A stretch of DNA of 64,000 bases from NCBI GenBank assembly GCA_933207985.1, contig OW240912.1, forward strand, positions 108,485,665-108,549,664, written 5' to 3'. Below the pieces are notes generated by a model. That model was not told the origin of the DNA, made no database searches, and saw only the letters and a list, made by a program, of their open reading frames with translations. Of the stretch, positions 11,056-23,248 are shown piece by piece (position 1 is the stretch's first letter; each line of letters begins with the position of its first letter). Both the position numbers and the translations under genes were made by a program. Source of the DNA: Pelobates cultripes. Taxonomy: Eukaryota; Chordata; Amphibia; Anura; Pelobatidae.

Positions 11056-14000
11056 ACCTGAAAGTACAAACGATAAATGCGTGCGGATTAAATACCCCGC
11101 ACAAACGTAGAGTCCTCTTGGACGCTGCCAGAAGAGACCAGGTGGACATATTGTGTGTCCAGGAGACTCATTTCACACACACGAAAATTCCTTCTTTCGC
11201 AAAACAGGAGTATCCCGTTCAAAACCACTCCACATACTCCACCAAATCTCAATCTTTTTTCATAAATCCCTAACATTTGAGCTACTTCAATTGAAAAAAG
11301 ATCCTCAAGGCAGATACCTTATCATACACTGCACTATTAATGACACCCAATATACTATAGCCTTGGTGTACAGCCCCAATACGAATCAAAGGAATTTCTT
11401 ACACAAGGTCCTAACTAAAATACCCAGTCCACAACATCAAAATCTCATCTTACGTGGCGATCTGAATCATGTTCTAAACCACCAGCTGGACACAACAATT
11501 CCAGATCATACTGGGAGGCATGCAGCCCTTCGACCCCAGTGCAGGGCCCTAACACGGCTATTACTTGAATTCAATTTGTATGATGCGTGGAGAATGATAC
11601 AGCCCCACTCACGAGAATAAACACACCACTCGCGAGCCCACAAGACTAACTTGCACATTGATTATATCCTTGTATCGGCTCCTCTCCTCCCCTCGTTAAC
11701 AAATAGTACAATTGGTGATTTAACATGGTCAGACCATGCACCAGTATCTCTCTTAATAAAAGACAAATTCCGCTACAGGGGTACATCTCCCTGGAAACTA
11801 AACGACAGCATTCTTCAAGATCCTTCTTACAAAGAGCACTTAGACAAAGAATTGAATTCGTTCTTTGAACTGAACTGCACAGCCAATGCCCAAATCCCAC
11901 ACATATGGCTAGCTCACAAAGCCGTGATCAGAGGCCACATCATTAGCCGGGCGGCTTTCTTGAAAAAGAGAGCTCAGCATGAATATATATCACTACTCAA
12001 ACAACTTAGAGACCAAACGAGTATGCAACTCATCTGCCCGACTAAGGAAGGCCAGGAACACATATACCTTCTCAATAAGCAAATTAATGACCTTCTGTTC
12101 CAGAAAACGACCCACATGCTCTCTAAACTTCAAATGAAACACTATTCGCAAGGCAACAAGGCCGGAAAAGCCCTGGCAGCCTTATTAAGACAAAAACATG
12201 TTCGATCTAAAATACCATACTTGCTCACCTCGTCAAGCACTAAACTCACTAATCCCCAACATATAAACACCACCATAGCGGATTTCTATAACACACTTTA
12301 TAACTTAGCCGAGGATGACGAGACGCACCAGCCTACGGACCAGGAGATCCGAGATTTCTTGGCCCAGGCTCACCTTCCAAAGCTAACCCCTTCGCAATGA
12401 GATATGCTCCAAAACCCGGTCACTAGTGAGGAAATAGAAGAAGCTATACGTTCCTTGCCACAGGGCAAATCACCAGGTCCAGATGGGTTCACAAACCTAT
12501 ATTATAAGACTTTCACATCCACCTTATCTCCGTATTTGGAGAAACTGTTCAACACTATTAAAGAGACTGGCCGTATACCCACAGAAATGCTACAAGCCCA
12601 TATAGAAATGCTACAAGCCCATATAGTGACACTTCCCAAGCCCGGGAAACCCCCGACGAGACCCCAAAACTTAAGACCTATATCACTGTTAAACACTAAC
12701 ACAAAACTACTTTCGAAAATATTCGCAAACAGACTCTCTACTATCATTCCTTCAGTGATACACAGAAACCAAGTGGGTTTCGTGAGGGGGAGGCAGGGCT
12801 CAGACAGTACTAGGAAACTCCTGGATTTAATGCTACGGGCGAGGGCGACGGGAAGACCCAGTGTATTTCTCTCGCTAGACGCCGAAAAAGCGTTTGACAG
12901 AGTGCACTGGGGATTCCTTAACGCCACGCTACAGGAGTTTGGTTTTCCACCGAACTTTATGTCACTACTCTCCGCAATGTATTCTACGCCATCGGCACAA
13001 GTAACCAATAGCGGATTCAGTTCCTCCACCTTTAATACCACCAACGGGTCCCGTCAGGGATGTCTAATGCAAATTAGAGAAAACACAAATATCAAGGGCA
13101 TCCAAGTAGGGAAAGAGGAATATAAACTCACTATGTTTGCAGATGATATCATGCTGTCCCTTGAATCCCCGAACACGACTCTACCCTTTTTGCACAATGT
13201 CTTGGCTAGATACAGCGCGTGCTCATACTATAAGCTGAACATCACAAAAACGCAGGCTATGGGCATACATATACCGTCGAGCGATATACAGACACTGAAA
13301 ATCAACTTTCCATATGACTGGCGAGATGATCAGTTAACCTTTTTAGGAGTAGCCTTCACAGCCAATCCACATTCTTTACTACACGCAAACTTCACTAAGC
13401 TTTTTAACACAATGAGGGGCCAGGTATTGGGGTGGAGGGGCAAGCATGTCTCCTGGTTGGGTCGCATAGCAGCTGCGAAAATGATCCTTTTGCCCAAACT
13501 CCAGTATCTGTTTCGGACCCTTCATATCCGCTCCCGGCACATGTCCTTCGGAAGTTTCAGGCCATGCTAAATTCGTTCATATGGGACAATAAAAAAACGA
13601 GAATAGCCGCCTCCGCTCTATATAAACCCTTCCAACGTGGAGGCCTTGGGATCCCACACTTAGATGCCTATTATTCTGCATCAATACTTAGCCCACTCAT
13701 TATGGCATTCCGGCAAGAGCCATTGCCTGAATGGATCGAATTAGAGGCCGCACACACGGGGGATATGACATAATCGTTCTCACTTGGGTTCCATGACACC
13801 TTAGACCCCGTTTCAAAGACATGTTGTCCACAACCAAGCTCACACTGTCCATTTGGGACAAACACAGAGCCAAATCATGGCCGTCACCTCATCCCTCACC
13901 AGCCCTAAAAATCCTGGCACTCAGGCTACTAATCCCTCAATTTAAGGCACAAAAATGGGTTGCCCATGGAATCACATCCCTACACCACGTGATCGAAAAT

Positions 14001-14868
14001 GATTCATTGGTCCCATTCAGACGAGATACCAAATACCAAATACCTTCAACTTCATGTATATGCAAATACAGTCCTGGTTTCGGAAACACCGCCATGCGGA
14101 CAAGACACCCGAACATGCTAAGCACCTATCTCCTCTGGAACACTGGTGCACTCACACTAATCATGCCCCCAGGCCGCTTTCTTTTTTGTACCACACACTC
14201 ATACACAAATTATGCACAGCTCACCCTCATTTCATACCTGGGAGCGAGATTGCAATATGCGACTGGAGGACTCCCAGTGGGCTAGCATATTTAGGGCAAA
14301 CAGGAATCTAACGTATGTTCCACGCATATAGTAATGTCCAGAAAAATACTATATCGATGGCATATCACGCCAGTTAAATTGAAAGCATATCAATCCTGGT
14401 GCCTCCGGAAACTGCTGGAGGTGCCAGGATTCTCTTGGCACTAGCTTCCACATTTGGTGGACCTGTTTGAAAATTAAGCCCTTCTGGCAACAAATATCGC
14501 AACTTATATCGAACGTAGTTAAGCTCTGCCTACCTCTGAATCCTGTTCATTATTTGCTCCAATTGTTGCCACATAAGATGTCCAAACCCACTAAATATTT
14601 GGTATACCATATACTTCTCCCAGCCCTGAGAACGATCGGAAAAAATTGGCAATCCCCCCACACACCACGTTTACAGCTGTGTATCAAATATATAGAAGTA
14701 TCCAAACGATACGAAACCATGGCCAGGGCAGCTACTACTACGGTTCAGAACTTCTGGTCTGAAGCATGGAACCTGTGGGACCAGTATATGGAAAGACAGC
14801 TCCGTCTGTCCCGGGACTGCAAAGAGGACTTCAATGACGATTCTAAAAAAGAAACAAATACTTTGTAA
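11056..14868 (+). pseudogene. LINE ORF2 (endonuclease/reverse transcriptase), broken
   Basis: The L1-type ORF2 is spread over several frames. The endonuclease begins with INACGLNTPHKRRVLL and DILCVQETHF, continues with the GDLNHVL region, and ends with HIDYILVS and WSDHAPVSLLI. The reverse transcriptase shows LPQGKSPGPDGFTNLYYK, RPISLLNTNTKLLSKIFANR, FLSLDAEKAFDRVHW, NGSRQGC and FADDIMLSLE. The C-terminal part has RGGLGIPHLDAYY. Lesions: frameshifts near 11270, 11620 and 13560, an in-frame TGA at 12398, a 21-bp tandem duplication at 12586-12627, and a segment missing right after RQGC where the family normally has the PLSPLLF region. The protein would copy element RNA at the target site; this copy cannot. 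Confidence 0.85.
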
Positions 14869-15387
14869 AACTTAAATGAAGCTTGCCTTGACACAATTCC
14901 CCTCCCTGTTTCTTACCTTCCCTCCCCGCTCCCTCTCCCTCACTATAAATGGGCACGAGGTTTCCTACCACTTTGATGTTTTTTCTTAGGATGAGCCTCT
15001 GTACGCTCTTATTGTCTTATGATGCATAACTTTCTGTTATCTGTAATATGGAGTGAAGCCTCTTGTTTCTTCAAAAATTGCAACAACAAAAAAAAAAATG
15101 GTACATATATTACCAATTATTCAAGGGTACGCAAACTTTTGAGCACAACTGTAATTATCCAAGGTATACTTGTATCTTTTAATTTAATCTAGCCCTAAAA
15201 TTCACAATACACTTCTTTTTATTACTGAAACAGCACAGATTTTAAGGAGACAGTAACCGAAAGCTTAAGTAGGCATACACAGGGGGATTAACATAATCAA
15301 AGGTTGGTCGCAGGAACTGCACTCACTCCCAACGGACACGGGTGCTCTGGAACAGGACCAGCAATCCCAATACGATACGGCAAAAAT

Positions 15388-16458
15388 AAAAATTCACAGG
15401 CACTCCAAATGTGAAAGCCACAGGCAGATTTATTGCAACAAAATGCACAGCAACATTTCGACCTAACAAGAGGTCTTTGTCAAGGTAACACCACATTGTA
15501 AATAAAGTGCATAAAATACACAAAAGATGTATATATACAAATAATCATATAACATGTGTAACAATCACAACATGAGCTTACCCATTTGTGCCATGTAGAG
15601 GAGACAGCAAAAAAATTTAAAAGAAGAATATAAGAGAAAAACATTTAAGAGAAAAAATGAAAAAAAGAAGAAGAAAAAGAAAAGAGAAAATAATAAACAT
15701 TATTTATTTATTTATAAAATATTTTACCAGGAAAGATACATTGAGATTTCTCTCGTTTTCAAGTATGTCCTGGGTAAACAAGTAAGAACGCCTATCAAAG
15801 CGTTCAAATACACCTCATTTCCGGATAAGTGGAACGCATATCGGGTTAATGGAACGCAAGGAAGTGAACTTCCTACAGGCAAGCATTGAGAAAAAAATAG
15901 TAGCAGTTCGTGTTAAATTAAATGAACGGCTTATCAGAGCATGCGTACACATGCACGAAAGGCACTTAGTCTAATGGCTGAACGTACAAACAGAATATAA
16001 TTGTAGTACAATACTGACCGTTCGTATAATCAAATACACGAACGGAGAAAAGGAGCATGTGACCAAAGACAAGAACAGAACTCAATATAATAACTGGTCC
16101 TACGTAGAACACTTAATTACATGCACCAAAAAGGAACATCAGCAATATAGCCATTACATCCACTGGGAAATAACCGAATAATGCTAATTGAAGGCAACTA
16201 AAACGTTAATGAAGAAAGCCTATCCGAGTAATGAAAGACAATAGATAAAGAAAAATAAAAAATAAATAATACATAACAAAGAATAAAGTTAATAATAATA
16301 AAAAATAATAAAAATTAAAAATATTAAAAAAAAAAAATAGATAATAAAAAATATATAAAGAATAAAAAAAATATTCTCGTTAGGTCGAAACGTTGCTGTG
16401 CATTTTGTTGCAATAAATCTGCCTGCAGCTTTCACATTTGGAGTGCCTGTGAATTTTT
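15388..16458. mobile_element. Foldback/inverted-repeat element, ~1.07 kb
   Basis: The left arm starts AAAAATTCACAGGCACTCC and runs through GCAACATTTCGACCTAACAAG to about 15470. The right arm 16377-16458 is its reverse complement with few changes. The interior is A-rich (15600-15700, 16240-16370) and holds a TTATTTATTTATAAAATATTT segment. No transposase reading frame is visible, so it is non-autonomous. The same arm core (GCAACGTTTCG...AAGAGGTCTTT) forms the small palindrome at 60004-60187. Confidence 0.75.
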
Positions 16459-16640
16459 CTTATTGCGTAATGGAGAAATGGGCATATAGGGTGAGGCTGG
16501 CGTAAAGGGAAAAGCCGAAATAAAGGTGATCATTATAACTATTGTTAAGTGCAATCATTTTATAAATACCTTGCTATTCAATAACTGGAAACATATAGGG
16601 ATTGACTAATAATAAACTCATGTTTTATCTTTTAATTTAG

Positions 16641-16767
16641 ATTTCTGAAGTCACAAGGGGAAATATTAGAATTGAAATCAGAAAACTTGCTCCTTCTCGA
16701 ATCTCAAGATCAGAACGCACCTGACTCTAGTGGTGATGGGATTGAAACTCTAAGCCAAGACTTTTGA
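16641..16767 (+). CDS. ETV7: ETV7 terminal exon, C-terminal tail
   Basis: Acceptor TTTTAATTTAG at 16640 is followed by one base completing an Arg codon and then FLKSQGEILELK, LLLLESQDQNAPD and a TGA at 16765. In ETV7 and ETV6 the last exon also starts inside the Arg codon of the final ETS residues LLFRF; human ETV7 continues FLKTPGKM and later LESQEQD (from memory). The phase-2 acceptor does not fit the phase-1 donor of the exon at 5657, so a direct join would shift frame and the missing ETS exons are required for a normal product. No obvious AATAAA was pinned down downstream. Confidence 0.85.
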
Positions 16768-17420
16768 TTTGAGAAGAACTAACCATGTTATGGTTTATAT
16801 ATGAACATGGCTCTATAAAGCATGAAATATGCAAAGAACAGCTCAAAAGATAATATTTTAAAAATATTTTTCATTACAATTTGTACTGAAAGAGAGAAAA
16901 ATGTCTCAGGTATCGGGGAAAAATACTTGCTAGATTTGCAGATAGATTTTTACACTAACTGTCATATTAAAATGACAAAGTGTAAAGTATTATTTTTTAA
17001 AATCTGTGATTTGTGAGAATGGGTCCATCTGTTCAATACTATATAACGTCCTTAGAAAGCCAACAAAAAAAGAGAGGAGTTCACTGGAAACTATTATAGG
17101 GCTCATTCCCTTAAGGTTTTCAGAACGCAAAAGGTACAAATATCATGACAAAAGTGCATGATATTGTGTATAGTTGCTGCTGGGAGATACAGAGGAGGTT
17201 ATGGAATGTACTGATTTTATCCATTATAGAGGTACCGGAATGCAAAATGTAGATGATGAAGAAAGATACATTAGAAAAAAAATGAGAATATGGCCAACTT
17301 AATGGACCATAACTTAGTAGTAATCTAAGACTACGTTAACATGGGATGGAAGCATAGGGGTGAGCACCTGAAAGTACTATAATTATTTTTATATATATAT
17401 TTTTTTTTATATAAGGTGAA
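16768..17420. other. ETV7 3' UTR and flank
   Basis: AT-rich sequence with no recognised feature; the beginning is presumably the ETV7 3' UTR. Confidence 0.4.
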
Positions 17421-17424
17421 TATT

Positions 17425-17800
17425 TATTAAAGGAACACTCCAAACACTATATCCAATACAGGACTCTGCAGGGCTATGGTGTTAGGACTACTCTGGCAAA
17501 CTCCTAGTGTAACTTGTCATACTGTTTTAGAATAGTTTAACAGCTTAACAGGGTCTCATCTGATGCTCGAACCTGCAGCCCCTATTTTAATGTCCTTAGA
17601 GGAACATTTACTGAACTGAGAGCGTCAGCTGAGTGTTCTCAGTCAATGATCATGCCACTGCATAGGCCATGATGTAGCTCTATGAAGACATCCGACATCT
17701 TTTGAAGGAGAAGACTGGATGCAGAATGGGCGCCCGTGGGACCTATGTACTACAGTGGGTTATAAAGGTTATGGTGCTTGGAGTATTTCTCTAAATACTT
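17425..17800. repeat. MITE-like copy
   Basis: AAAGGAACACTCCAAACACT at 17430 and GTGCTTGGAGTATTTCTCTA near 17773 form rough inverted ends of a ~370-bp element of the same family as the TTAA MITEs elsewhere. Confidence 0.5.
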
Positions 17801-17819
17801 AACACTGTTTTTAAATCTG

Positions 17820-19140
17820 TGATGTATGAACTCGTGTTGTAACTTGTATCTAGAGGTTCTAATGTGTGTATATAGTTTGTATCAAGGGACCGTGTTTAAA
17901 TAGGGGCTATAGCTTGTTTCTGGAGGTTGTAATGTATGTATAGGGGCTGTAGTGTGAATCTATGGGCTGTAATGTGTGTATAGGGATTGTGAAATGTATG
18001 TGTATAGGGACTGTCGTATGTGTGTTTGTGTATGTGTATAGAGGCTCTAGATTGTACATAGGGGCTGCAGTGTTTTCCAGAGGCTGGAGAGGGGATTTAG
18101 GGTGTGGGGGTGTCTAAAGGCTTCAGGGTCTCAGGGATGCAGAGCAGCAATTTAATAACCATTATTAAACAACAAAAAAAAAGTTTTACTCTCACCAGCT
18201 CTTTGCAGAGGTGTACCAAGGTCGTGTGGTGCTTGGGTGGGCAAGTCCTGTATTTGCATATCTCCCTTCTCCCCAAACCAGTTCCAAGCCCTTGAAGATT
18301 GCAGGTTCCCGACTGAGGGTTTTTAAAATAATAATAATAAATATGTCTGTAGCCTTATTCAATTTTTATACCATAATATCTGCTAAGGTGAATTATTTTT
18401 GCAAATTCACCAAAATGTACTTTTTACAAGGTTATTATCTAATAGGAGAATTGTCAGGCCAAAATAGTAAAAACTGTAAATACTCTTAAAGTTGCCTATG
18501 CTCCCCATTTGTCTAATTTGGTCTTAGATTAGAATTTTGCTTTAAATAATTTTGGCATCACCAATGACATGCATGCCTCTTCCAAGGTGGGCATCTCCAT
18601 TTAGTCCATGCACAGAGTCCTAGTGAAGAGCTCAAAATGTCACACCTGCTTGCCTGGTTTCTTGTCTATGTCTGAGAGTATGCTATTTGAGGTGTTGCAT
18701 ATGTGGGGATAGGCTGTCTGTGGTGTTGTGTTTGTAGGCTGCTTGTAGTATTGTATGTTTGTGTGGACGCTGTTTGTGATATTTTATATCTATGGGAATG
18801 ATATTTTGAGTGTTTGTTGATGGGGCTGTTTGTGGTCTTGTGTGTGGAGAGAAATGTTTGTGGTGTAATGTGTGTGCATTTATATGGGGCAGCATAGGGG
18901 CTGTAGTCTGTGTGTGGATAGAGGTTGTATTGTGTGTTTGAGACAGCATAGGGGGCTACAATGTTAGTGTGTATTTGTGGGGGATAGGGGCTGTAGCGTG
19001 GGAGAATGGAGCTGTAGTGTAAGGGAAATAGATGTAGTGTAGAGGGGCATAGGGGGATAGGGGCTGTAAGACAGAGGTGGGTGGAGGATAAGGGCTGTAG
19101 TGTAGGGGTATGAAAGTTGTAGTTTAGGGGCTATTTTACA
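17820..19140. repeat. GGGGCTGTAGTGTG minisatellite stretches
   Basis: Two arrays (about 17840-18080 and 18690-19140) repeat a degenerate 25-35-bp unit built from GGGGCTGTAGTGTGTGT and TATAGG. Non-repetitive AT-rich DNA lies between them, and from 19140 to 20117 I see nothing further except a short A tract. Confidence 0.6.
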
Positions 19141-20215
19141 GAAGCGCCTCTAGTGGCTGTCATATTGAAAGCCACTAAAGGCAGGTTATCCCTGCAATGT
19201 AAACATTGCCGTTTTGAAGTGCTGGGTTAAAACGAGGGCACATGGTACACAGACCATTTAATTGAGATGAAGTGTTCTGGTGGCCTGTAGCTTTCCTTTA
19301 AAATGGTATACATGCAAACACCTCTCGATGTGAGGGAAAGGGTATATGATAATTAAAAGATAATGCATGCAAAGCCTTTCTGACATATCCTGATAAGGAA
19401 TAATTATTTTATAATGGAACACAAATGTGGTCTGACATACTGTGCTCTGCGGAGTTTGGTAGATGCATGGCATGCTTATATATATAGTAGGCTTGTCTGC
19501 AGTGTTCGGCAACTATAAAATTAATTTAAAATTTTGCTTTACAGCTTTTGAAAGTTTTTTTTTTAAACATCTGTTTTAACTAGAAATCTAATGTTATGCT
19601 GAACACAGATTAGAATGAATTTTTGAGATCTACGGTCTACTGAAAACTGAGACTAGTGTACTCATGACACCTCAATGCTCATCTTAGAGAGTCTCGACAG
19701 TTAATGTTATCACTCTGTGAATGAGCAGTAGTCGGGATAGTGAGGCTGATCATGGCATCATGACCCATGACAGCTTAAAATGGCAGCTCTCGCAAATAGA
19801 AAATTCAATGTTGATGATTAAAAAAAAAAAACATGAAGAAATCATGGTAAGCGTCTTAAACAATTAAAACAGTGGTGAATTATTTTTCAAGATAATGTTT
19901 GTTTTTCATAATGTTTTCAGTGGTTGTACTTTAATTGTTTTGACATGTTTGTATGTGTACATTTTTATTTATTCTTTTGAATAAAGGTGCAGTGATATAT
20001 TTTGCTCCATTTAAGTACTAAATTATTTTCTCAATCTTTGTGCCAATGTCATTGAAGATAATCAGTATATAACCCATTACAATGGTATTAATTGTATAGA
20101 ATATATTCCTTTTACTAAATGTAGTCAGGGCCGTCTTTAACGCGGGGCAAACGGGGCAGCTGCCCCGGGCCCAGTTTCTCTTGGGGGGCCCGAGGCACCT
20201 GCCCCGCTGACCCCG

Positions 20216-20440
20216 CTGACCCCGGCGGGCGGGTGGCCGGTCGGGCAGGAAGGCGGGCGCGCGAGGGAGCACTCACTGCTTCCTCTTCAGCTCCCTCGCG
20301 CACCGCACTGATGCCGGAGCCGGAAGATGATGTCATCTTCCGGCGCCGGCATCCCTACGCGGCGCGCGAGGGAGCTGAAGAGGAAGCAGTGAGTGCTCCC
20401 TCGCGCGCCCGCCTTCCTGCCCGACCGGCCACCCGGGGTC
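20216..20440. repeat. GC-rich hairpin cassette
   Basis: Arms containing GCGCGAGGGAGCACTCACTG and its complement flank a centre with GGAAGATGATGTCATCTTCC. A close relative lies at 31690-31880 in another element. Confidence 0.8.
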
Positions 20441-20524
20441 AGCAGCACCACTGGACCCCAGGGAATCCCCCCAGCACTCCAAAAGGTAAGGAGGCTGGGG
20501 GGATTACATTTTTAAAAAAAAAAT

Positions 20525-21320
20525 GTGTGTTTGTGTGTGTGTGTGTGTCTGTTTGTGTGTTAGTGTATGTGTGTGTTAGTGTATGTATGTGTGTGTTTAT
20601 GTGTGTTAGTGTGTGTGTTTGTGTGTTAGTGTATGTGTGTTAGTGTTTGTGTATGTGTGTTAGTATGTGTGTTAGTGTGTGTATGTGTGTAAGTGTATGT
20701 GTGTGTTAGTGTATGTGTGTTAGTGTATGTGTGTGTGTGTGTCAGCATGCCTGTGTGTTTCAGTATGTCTGTGTGTGTGTGTCAGTATATATGTGTGTGT
20801 ATATCTGTGTGTGTCAGTATGTGTATGTGTCAGTATGTCTGTCAGTACGTCAGTATGTCTGTTAGTGCATGTGTATGCATGTGTCAGTATATCTGTCTGT
20901 GTGCCAGTACGTCTGTGTGTGTGTGTGTCAGTATATCAGTCTGTGTGTGTCAGTGTATGTGCCTGTGTGTGTGTGTGTCAGTATTTCTCAGTGTATGTGG
21001 GTGTCAGTGTCAGTCATATCTGTCAGTGTGTGGGTGTCAGTATTTCTGTCAGTGTATGTGTGTCAGTATGTTGATCAGTGTATGTGTCTGTGTGTGTGTC
21101 AGTATGTCGGTATATGTGTCTGTGTGTCAGTATGTCTGTATATGTGCCTGTGTCAGTATGTCTGTCAGTACGTCTACCAGTGTATGTGTCTGTGTGTGTG
21201 TCAATATATGTACCTGTGTCAGTGTGTCTGTCAGTGTATGTGCCTGTTTATCTGTATGTAGTCAGTGTATGTATCTGTGTATCTGCTTGTGCGTCAGAGT
21301 GTGTACCTGTGCATCTGAGC
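20525..21320. repeat. GT/TGTCAGTATG microsatellite
   Basis: Nearly 800 bp of (GT)n graded into GTGTGTCAGTATGTCTG units, inside the hAT-like element. Confidence 0.9.
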
Positions 21321-22267
21321 CGCAACTTTAAATACAAATACACCCCTCCATTCAAACTTCAACACTACATATGAAACACACTCCTGCATTGAAACGTCAA
21401 CACTACATACAAGCACACTCCTACATTCAAAAACAAACACTACACATAAATGCACACTTGCATTCAAACTCCAGTACCACATACAAACACATTCACACAA
21501 ACATACTCCATACAAACACATGCTTACATTCAAACATACTAACATGGCTCAGTGCTAAATACAACCCTGCAAGCATGGGAAATTGGTAGAGTCCCAGCTG
21601 TCAAAGCATTGTTGAGTTGCACGACAGATGGGGTTCTACCTTTAGTCCAACCTTGCAATTGGGGGTCCCAATAAAATTCATTCTACTTTAGTACCGCCAC
21701 TGCGTTGGGATGGATGCCGTGATTGCATACCAGGGAGTGAGGGGCGAGAGCGGCAGGGCACAGGGGGCCCAAGCAAACACTTGCCCAGGGTCCATTCGTT
21801 ATTAAAGACGGCCCTGAATGTAGTTGGGGGTGAACTTGAATCTTAGTAAGGTTTGTGGTAATGGAACAAAGGATTGGGTTAGGAGATGGTTGCTGGGTGT
21901 CCTTTAAGGTACAGGGACAATACTTCTGCTTGCCATAAACACATCCACAGTTTCCCCATTGTCAAAACTCAGCAGATTATATTTTCTCTGCACACAGTGC
22001 AGTGCAGTGCTACTGGATATGAATTAAGTTATAACGTCTATTCCTTTGAGTGCGTTGGCTCTTAAACATTCTATAAAAGATACTGCGTGAATATTGAAAA
22101 TATCTGACACTCACTGGTTAAGCAGGAGATCACTTTGGGCCTAAAATTTTAAATTCACTTTAAATTCCCAATAACTCACACTGTAGACCAGTTAGTTGCC
22201 AACTCATGACCCACCAACAATCTAGGATTTAGGAATTTTCTATTTCTGTTCCAATGATGATAGTGAC

Positions 22268-22760
22268 TGTGATGGACTGCCTGGCACCTCGACTGGGTAC
22301 CTCAGTCAAGCTTGCTTCCTAGCTCTTCTCTGGGACACTGGAGTGCTTCACCCCTAGCCGCCGCAGCTTCACTGGGGTCTCAACTACGCTTCCAGCCCTG
22401 GAACAGAGTCCTGGGTACAGCTTCAAGTGTTTAAGCTATCCTGTAGAGAGTATAGCTGATCCACCCAAACACTAGCCCAGACTGAGCGAAGGGTGAAAAG
22501 GAACTGGTTTAATATGGCCAAGTTGCCTACTTATATACACACAACCCCCAGCAGGGGGTTTCTACACAATACAATGCAAGCCCCTCCCAAAGATCTCTGT
22601 GCCTGGGAGATAATTGAGCTAAAGACCGGTAAGCTAATTATCTCCCAGGAACAAAGAGGCAAACACAAAAATATAAAACCTAAAAATACATCAAACAAGC
22701 ATAATACAATAACCTCACAAATAATACATCCCCAAATAGCCCAGATCTTCAAATAGCGCT
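22268..22760 (+). repeat. Second gypsy LTR-like copy
   Basis: Starts TGTGATGGACTGCCTGGCACC and shares the opening of the block at 424. The 3' limit is estimated. From 22760 to 23220 no feature was recognised. Confidence 0.45.
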
Positions 22761-23248
22761 CAGATCCATGCAGTGTAGGGGAAACGCCACCGTGATAAAG
22801 TTCTGACCAGCCATACACGTGGTCTTATGCCCAAAGCAGTTCCAGAGCATTTAGTGCTTTTGATGGTCAACTTTCGGGAGCTCATGCGGCCAAAATATAG
22901 GGTGCTCCGCCTGGCTCTCAGGTAGCATTTGTTAACCTTAGTCTCAAGCACCTTCCCTCCAAAAACTGCTTTCCTAGCAGAAGTGGTTCAAAACCCTGAA
23001 CCAGTTGTCCGAGAACAGCACGGTCACCTCATGTTTAAAACAGTTCCATAACATTCGCGGCTAAGTCCCGCTGAGGTAACTTGGGACCCACAAAGCCCTC
23101 GTGCCGAAATTAGTTCCATAATGGTTGAGAACCATTTGTGGGTTTGGTTCATGTGAATGTCTGCCAGGGAGCTAACGTTCAGTTCCATTCAAATGAAGGG
23201 AAAAAAAACAAACACATTTGCTACCTGCACCCCTCAAACTCTGCAACA

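Larger units (their letters stand above)
9110..15093 (+). mobile_element. Near-complete Tx1/L1-like LINE, 6 kb
   Basis: A two-ORF non-LTR retrotransposon begins at the 5' motif GAGGGGGGCGTGGCT and ends in an A-rich tail after AAAATTGCAACAACAAAA. It is flanked by a perfect duplication AAAAATGGTACATAT at 9095-9109 and 15094-15108, so both ends of the insertion are intact. ORF1 and ORF2 are present but carry stops and frameshifts, so this copy cannot be autonomous. The 15-bp perfect duplication against several coding lesions suggests moderate age. Reinsertion into a Tc1-like element shows it is younger than that element. Confidence 0.9.
20126..21816. mobile_element. hAT-like non-autonomous transposon with 8-bp duplication
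   Basis: Termini CAGGGCCGTCTTTAA and TTAAAGACGGCCCTG are inverted repeats. They are flanked by AATGTAGT at 20118-20125 and 21817-21824, the 8-bp duplication expected of hAT transposases. Inside is a GC-rich palindrome (about 20216-20440) and then a long GT-rich microsatellite (20525-21320). No transposase is encoded. Its open frames consist only of CVSVCV-type repeats and are not genes. Confidence 0.85.

Noticed and set aside
15600..16380. A-rich interior of the foldback element as a processed pseudogene or tRNA cluster
   Set aside because: No open frame, no tRNA A/B boxes recognised, and inverted arms explain the boundaries.
1016..16767. Assignment of the first gene as ETV6
   Set aside because: HWLRWAEEEYSL, GLCILTK, CIKTHRK and the FLK...LESQ tail match ETV7; ETV6 also has a much larger linker exon.
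20693..21331. 212-codon cysteine/valine-rich reading frame
   Set aside because: Pure translation of GT/TGTCAG microsatellite inside a hAT-like element; overlapping frames show the same pattern.
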